Shown piece after piece: positions 5,572 through 9,002 of a DNA stretch of 9,002 nt. Both the position numbers and the translations under genes were made by a program. Under the pieces are notes generated by a model. It searched no databases and was not told where the DNA came from. It saw nothing but the letters and a program-made list of their open reading frames with translations. Source of the stretch: Planctomycetota bacterium (lineage in GTDB: Bacteria > Planctomycetota > Phycisphaerae > Phycisphaerales > SM1A02); assembly GCA_009924765.1 (NCBI GenBank), contig RFQW01000043.1:1-9002 (forward strand), written 5' to 3'. The first letter of the stretch is position 1, and every line of letters starts with the position of its first letter.

Positions 5572-8500
5572 ATGGTCCGCTTCTTCATCCATCGTCCGAT
5601 CTTCTCCAGCGTGATCGCCATCATCACGGCGCTCGCGGGCGCGATCGCCATGGTGGTGCTGCCCATCTCGCAGTTCCCCAACGTGGTGCCCCCCACGGTG
5701 CAGGTGGCGGCCACCTACAACGGCGCCGACGCGCTCACGGTGGCCAGCGCGGTGACCATGCCGCTGGAGAACCAGATCAACGGCGTGGAGGGCATGCTGT
5801 ACATGTCCTCCAACAGCACCAACAACGGCGCCTCCACGATCACGGTCACCTTCAAGGTGGGCTATGACCTGAACATCGGCGCGGTGGACGTGCTGAACCG
5901 CGTGCAGTCGGCCATTCCGCAGTTGCCGCAGCCCGTGCAGGACCTGGGCGTGACCATCAACAAGCAGTCGACCAACCTCACGCTGGTGGTGTCGCTGATC
6001 TCGCCGGACGGCGCCTACGACAGCACCTTCCTGTCGAACTACGCCAACATCATCGTGCAGCCCGTGCTGTCGCGCGTGAACGGCGTGGGCAGCATCACGC
6101 TGTTCGGTCTGCTGCAGTACTCCATGCGCGTGTGGCTGGATCCCGAGCGGCTGACCGCGATGAACATCTCGCCGCTGGACGTGGCGAACGCCATCAAGGA
6201 CCAGAACCAGCAGGCCGCCATCGGCAGCGTCGGCGCCGCGCCCACGGCGGGGTCGCCAAGCTTCAACCTGACGCTGGTCACCAAGGGGCGCCTGCAGTCG
6301 GAGAAGGACTTCAGCGACATCATCGTGCGCTCCGGTCCGGACGGCGCGGTGGTGCGCATCTCGGACATCGGCCGCGTGGAGCTTGGCGCCTATCAGTACA
6401 GCAGCACCTCCAACCTGAACGGCGGCAGCACGGGCACCGTCGGCATCTACCAGCTGCCCTCCGCCAACGCCTACAGCGTGGCCGAGGATGTGCAGGCGCA
6501 GATGCGGCGTCTGGAGCCGCTGCTGCCTCCGGGCGTGAAGTGGCAGGTCACCTACGACAGCACCAAGTTCGTGTCGGCCTCGATTGATGAGCTGATCAAG
6601 ACACTGGTGGAGGCGGGCCTGCTGGTGCTGGCGGTGATCTACATCTTCCTGCAGAGCGGCCGCGCCACGCTGATTCCCATGATCGCCATTCCGGTGTCGA
6701 TCGTGGGCACCTTCGCCATCATGGCGGCGGCGGGCTTCAGCATCAACACGCTCACGCTGCTGGGCCTGGTGCTGGCCATCGGCCTGGTGGTGGACGACTC
6801 CATCATCGTGGTGGAGAACGTGTACCGGCAGCTGGAACTGGGCGCGCCCAACGGCCTGGTGGCGGCCGAGCGTGCCATGGCGGAAGTGGCGGGGCCCATC
6901 GTGGCCACCAGCTCGGTGCTGCTGGCGGTGTTCATTCCGGCCTCGCTCATGCCCGGCATCACCGGTCAGCTGTACAACCAGTTCGCGCTCACCATCGCCT
7001 TCAGCATCGCGCTGAGCATGGTGAATTCGCTCACGCTGTCGCCGGCGCTGTGCGCGGTGTTCCTGAGCAAGCCGCACAAGACCACCTTCAAGCCCTTCGT
7101 GCTGTTCAACGAGGGCTTCGAGTGGGCCACGCACAAGTACTCCGGTTTCGTGCGCTGGCTGGCCCACCACTGGTGGATCATCGCGATCACCTTCGTCATG
7201 GGTGCGCTGGGCGTGGTCTTCATGCTGGAGCGCACGCCCACGGCGTTCATCCCCAACGAGGATCAGGGCTACTACTTCGTGGCGGTGCAGATGCCCGCGG
7301 GTTGCAGCCTGGCGCGCACCGAAGCGCTGGGCAAGAAGGTGCTCGACATCGTGCGCAAGGACCCGGCGGTGGTCGACGTGATCGAGATCAACGGCTACAA
7401 CCTGATCACCAGCGTCACCAGCACGAACGCCGGCTTCATCATCGTGGTGCTGAAGCCGTGGGACCAGCGCGATCCGTTCACCGAGAATGCGCGCGCGATC
7501 ATCACGCGCGCCGCGCCCGAGCTGCTGTCCATTCCGGAAGGCCTGGCGATGCCGTTCCCGCCGCCGCCCATTCCGGGTCTGGGCACCGTGGCCGGCTGGC
7601 AGCTGCAGCTCGAGGATGTGAACGGGCAGGGGTTCAACTTCCTGGCCGAGGCGGCCAACGACCTGATGGAGGCGCTTGCCAAGCGGCCCGAGGTGGCCAG
7701 CGTGACCACGCCGTTCCAGTCGCAGGTGCCCATGGTGCGAATCGCCATCGACCGAACCAAGGCGATGAACTACGGCCTGGCCATGAGCGACGTGTTCGCC
7801 GCCATGGGCCAGACGCTGGGTCAGGCGTTCGTGAACAACTTCAACGAGTTCAACCAGGTCTACAACGTCATGGTGCAGGCCGACGCGGCCGGTCGCATGA
7901 CCGTGGGCGACGTGTTCAAGCTGTACGTGCGCAACAAGGATGGCGACATGGTGCCGCTCACCAGCTTCGCCGACTTCCACTTCGAGGTGGGCACCGACAA
8001 CGCCACGCGCTACAACCTGTACAACACCATCCAGCTCAACGGCTCCACCGGACCGGGATACGGCTCGGGTGACTCCATCAAGGCGCTCGAGGAAGAGGCG
8101 GAGCGCGTGCTGCCCGATGGTGTGAGCTACGAGTGGACGGGCACCACCTATCAGCAGATCGAGTCGGGCTCCTATGCGCCCTACGTGTTCGCGATGGCCA
8201 TCATCGCGGTGTACCTGCTGCTGGCGGCGCTGTACGAGAGCTGGATCCTGCCGCTGAACGTGCTCCTGGCGGTCACCTTCGCCGTGCTGGGCGCCTTGCT
8301 GCTCATGCACTTCCGTGGCCGCGCGCTCGACGTGTACGCGCAGATCGGCCTGGTGATGCTGGTGGGTCTTGCAGCCAAGAACGCCATCCTGATCGTGGAA
8401 TTCGCCAAGGTTCGCTACGACGGGGGCGAGGGCATCATCGATGCCGCCGTGAACGCCTCGCACCAGCGACTGCGCCCCATCATGATGACCGCCATCGCGT

Positions 8501-8745
8501 TCATCCTGGGCATCGCGCCACTGGTGGTGGCGATGGGTGCGGGTGCAAACAGTCGCCAGTCGATCGGCACGACCGTGATGGGCGGCATGATCGGTTCCGC
8601 CACCATGGACCAGCTGGTGGTGCCGGTGTTCTTCGTGATGATCCTGGGCATCGCCTCGAAGTTCGGCGGCGCCAAGCGCATGCCGCATGGCGGTGGCACG
8701 CCGGAACCGTCGCCTTCGGGCGAGGCGCCGCCGCAGCAGCACTGA
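5572..8745 (+). CDS. RND inner-membrane efflux pump, hydrophobe/amphiphile (HAE1, AcrB-like) family
   Basis: This 1057-residue proton-driven pump (AcrB has 1049) takes substrates from the periplasm and inner-membrane outer leaflet and passes them to the duct. The layout is standard: TM1 at about 10-30, a large periplasmic loop, TM2-TM6 from about 342, TM7 at about 534-552, a second periplasmic loop, and TM8-TM12. The proton-relay residues are all present: D408 and D409 in TM4 (GLVVDDS), K936 (LAAKNAILIVEF), R966 and T973 (RLRPIMMT), matching AcrB D407, D408, K940, R971 and T978. The distal drug-pocket phenylalanines of AcrB are mostly replaced: F136 by L136, F610 by I604, F615 by Y609, F617 by L611 and F628 by I624, while F178 is kept. 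Substrate range may therefore differ. A Pro/Gly/Gln-rich tail follows the last helix. The start has no Shine-Dalgarno, but MVRFFIHRPIFSSVIAI is the usual family N-terminus. The gene converges with the Mrp-like gene nine bases downstream, with no clear terminator between. Confidence 0.96.
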   Translation: MVRFFIHRPIFSSVIAIITALAGAIAMVVLPISQFPNVVPPTVQVAATYNGADALTVASAVTMPLENQINGVEGMLYMSSNSTNNGASTITVTFKVGYDLNIGAVDVLNRVQSAIPQLPQPVQDLGVTINKQSTNLTLVVSLISPDGAYDSTFLSNYANIIVQPVLSRVNGVGSITLFGLLQYSMRVWLDPERLTAMNISPLDVANAIKDQNQQAAIGSVGAAPTAGSPSFNLTLVTKGRLQSEKDFSDIIVRSGPDGAVVRISDIGRVELGAYQYSSTSNLNGGSTGTVGIYQLPSANAYSVAEDVQAQMRRLEPLLPPGVKWQVTYDSTKFVSASIDELIKTLVEAGLLVLAVIYIFLQSGRATLIPMIAIPVSIVGTFAIMAAAGFSINTLTLLGLVLAIGLVVDDSIIVVENVYRQLELGAPNGLVAAERAMAEVAGPIVATSSVLLAVFIPASLMPGITGQLYNQFALTIAFSIALSMVNSLTLSPALCAVFLSKPHKTTFKPFVLFNEGFEWATHKYSGFVRWLAHHWWIIAITFVMGALGVVFMLERTPTAFIPNEDQGYYFVAVQMPAGCSLARTEALGKKVLDIVRKDPAVVDVIEINGYNLITSVTSTNAGFIIVVLKPWDQRDPFTENARAIITRAAPELLSIPEGLAMPFPPPPIPGLGTVAGWQLQLEDVNGQGFNFLAEAANDLMEALAKRPEVASVTTPFQSQVPMVRIAIDRTKAMNYGLAMSDVFAAMGQTLGQAFVNNFNEFNQVYNVMVQADAAGRMTVGDVFKLYVRNKDGDMVPLTSFADFHFEVGTDNATRYNLYNTIQLNGSTGPGYGSGDSIKALEEEAERVLPDGVSYEWTGTTYQQIESGSYAPYVFAMAIIAVYLLLAALYESWILPLNVLLAVTFAVLGALLLMHFRGRALDVYAQIGLVMLVGLAAKNAILIVEFAKVRYDGGEGIIDAAVNASHQRLRPIMMTAIAFILGIAPLVVAMGAGANSRQSIGTTVMGGMIGSATMDQLVVPVFFVMILGIASKFGGAKRMPHGGGTPEPSPSGEAPPQQH

Positions 8746-8754
8746 TCCACTCGA

Positions 8755-9002
8755 TCAGCTGATCGTGAGCGTGGGCCGATCCACCTTGCCGCTGAGCGCG
8801 GCAATGCTGATCTGTGACGCCACTTGCTGGCACAGCGCATCCAGCGACTTGCCCATGGCCGGCGCATCCCAGTTCTTCAGCGGCGTGCCCTCGTCACCGT
8901 TCTGGCGCAGATGCACATGGATCGGCAGGCTGCCCAGGTAGGGCAGGCCCATCGTCTGCGCCATGATCTCGGCGCCACCGCGGCCAAACAGGTCGTATTC
9001 GG
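8755..9002 (-). CDS. mrp: Mrp/ApbC-type P-loop ATPase, C-terminal fragment (runs off window)
   Basis: Only the last 81-82 codons are in the window; the 5' part lies beyond 9002. The fragment starts YDLFGRGGAEIMAQTMGLP, followed by YLGSLPI and a hydrophilic HVHLRQNGDEG stretch, and ends in PTLTIS. This matches the C-terminal part of Mrp/NBP35-family ATPases, where a (D)IFG.GG segment precedes GVP(F/Y)LG..P. These are cytoplasmic proteins that bind and deliver iron-sulfur clusters. The nucleotide-binding Walker motif and any CxxC cluster-binding pair cannot be judged here. The stop codon (TGA, reverse of 8755-8757) is nine bases from the pump's stop, and the genes converge. Confidence 0.8.
   Translation of the reverse strand, partial: EYDLFGRGGAEIMAQTMGLPYLGSLPIHVHLRQNGDEGTPLKNWDAPAMGKSLDALCQQVASQISIAALSGKVDRPTLTIS

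Noticed and set aside
8710..8723. tcgcc-ttcg-ggcga hairpin with a stable tetraloop near the pump's 3' end
   Set aside because: The stem is only 5 bp, lies inside coding sequence and has no T-tract.
5470..8742. Very long open frame (1090 codons) on the minus strand opposite the pump gene
   Set aside because: It is the antisense of the RND pump in GC-rich DNA. Its translation is a low-complexity His/Arg/Gly/Val run with no recognisable domain, while the plus strand encodes a fully conserved pump.
2305..8745. Guanine deaminase plus efflux pump as a linked purine-export or detoxification system
   Set aside because: The genes share only orientation and a 63-bp gap. A separate weak promoter candidate lies between them, and nothing in the pump suggests a purine substrate.
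8752..8765. 14-bp palindrome cgatcagctgatcg at the pump/Mrp convergent junction, as a terminator
   Set aside because: It has no loop and no T-tract and overlaps the last codons of the Mrp-like gene, so it does not look like a working hairpin terminator.

Overview
The window looks like chromosomal DNA of a high-GC Gram-negative-type bacterium, most likely a planctomycete. Two things support this. The efflux genes have strongly G/C-biased third codon positions. The small membrane protein at 563-979 ends in a CxxCG-x-L-x2-L...CPECG zinc ribbon, a tail I associate with many short planctomycete membrane proteins. Both lipoprotein-type efflux components show there is an outer membrane. The lineage call is inference; no rRNA or other marker gene is present.

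Layout. 1-98 is an exact copy of an internal piece (1183-1280) of the gene further right. 99-551 (+) is an unrecognised cysteine- and glycine-rich small protein of lower GC. It begins exactly where the repeated segment ends, so its N-terminus is doubtful. 563-979 (+) is a two-helix membrane protein with a C-terminal zinc ribbon, and a perfect 16-bp hairpin sits near its start. 1007-2131 (-) is a PqiA-like membrane protein gene broken by two tandem duplications (62 bp and 7 bp). Divergent from it, 2305-2781 (+) is a guanine deaminase. 2845-8745 (+) is a complete tripartite RND multidrug-type efflux operon in the order outer-membrane factor, periplasmic adaptor, inner-membrane pump. 8755-9002 (-) is the C-terminal part of an Mrp/ApbC-type P-loop ATPase, convergent with the pump and running off the window edge.

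How the genes work together. The three efflux genes are tightly packed (ATGA overlap, then a 22-bp gap) and should form one proton-driven machine from inner membrane to outside. No regulator for it lies in the window. Guanine deaminase lies 63 bp upstream on the same strand and could share a transcript, but no functional link is evident.

The most unusual part is 1-2131. A repeat junction, a 7-bp tandem duplication at the same breakpoint and a 62-bp tandem duplication all fall in one otherwise well-preserved gene. Either this locus has been recently rearranged and the gene inactivated, or the assembly is wrong here. I found no convincing undescribed multi-gene system. The best candidate novelty is the small paired-cysteine, glycine-zipper protein at 99-551.
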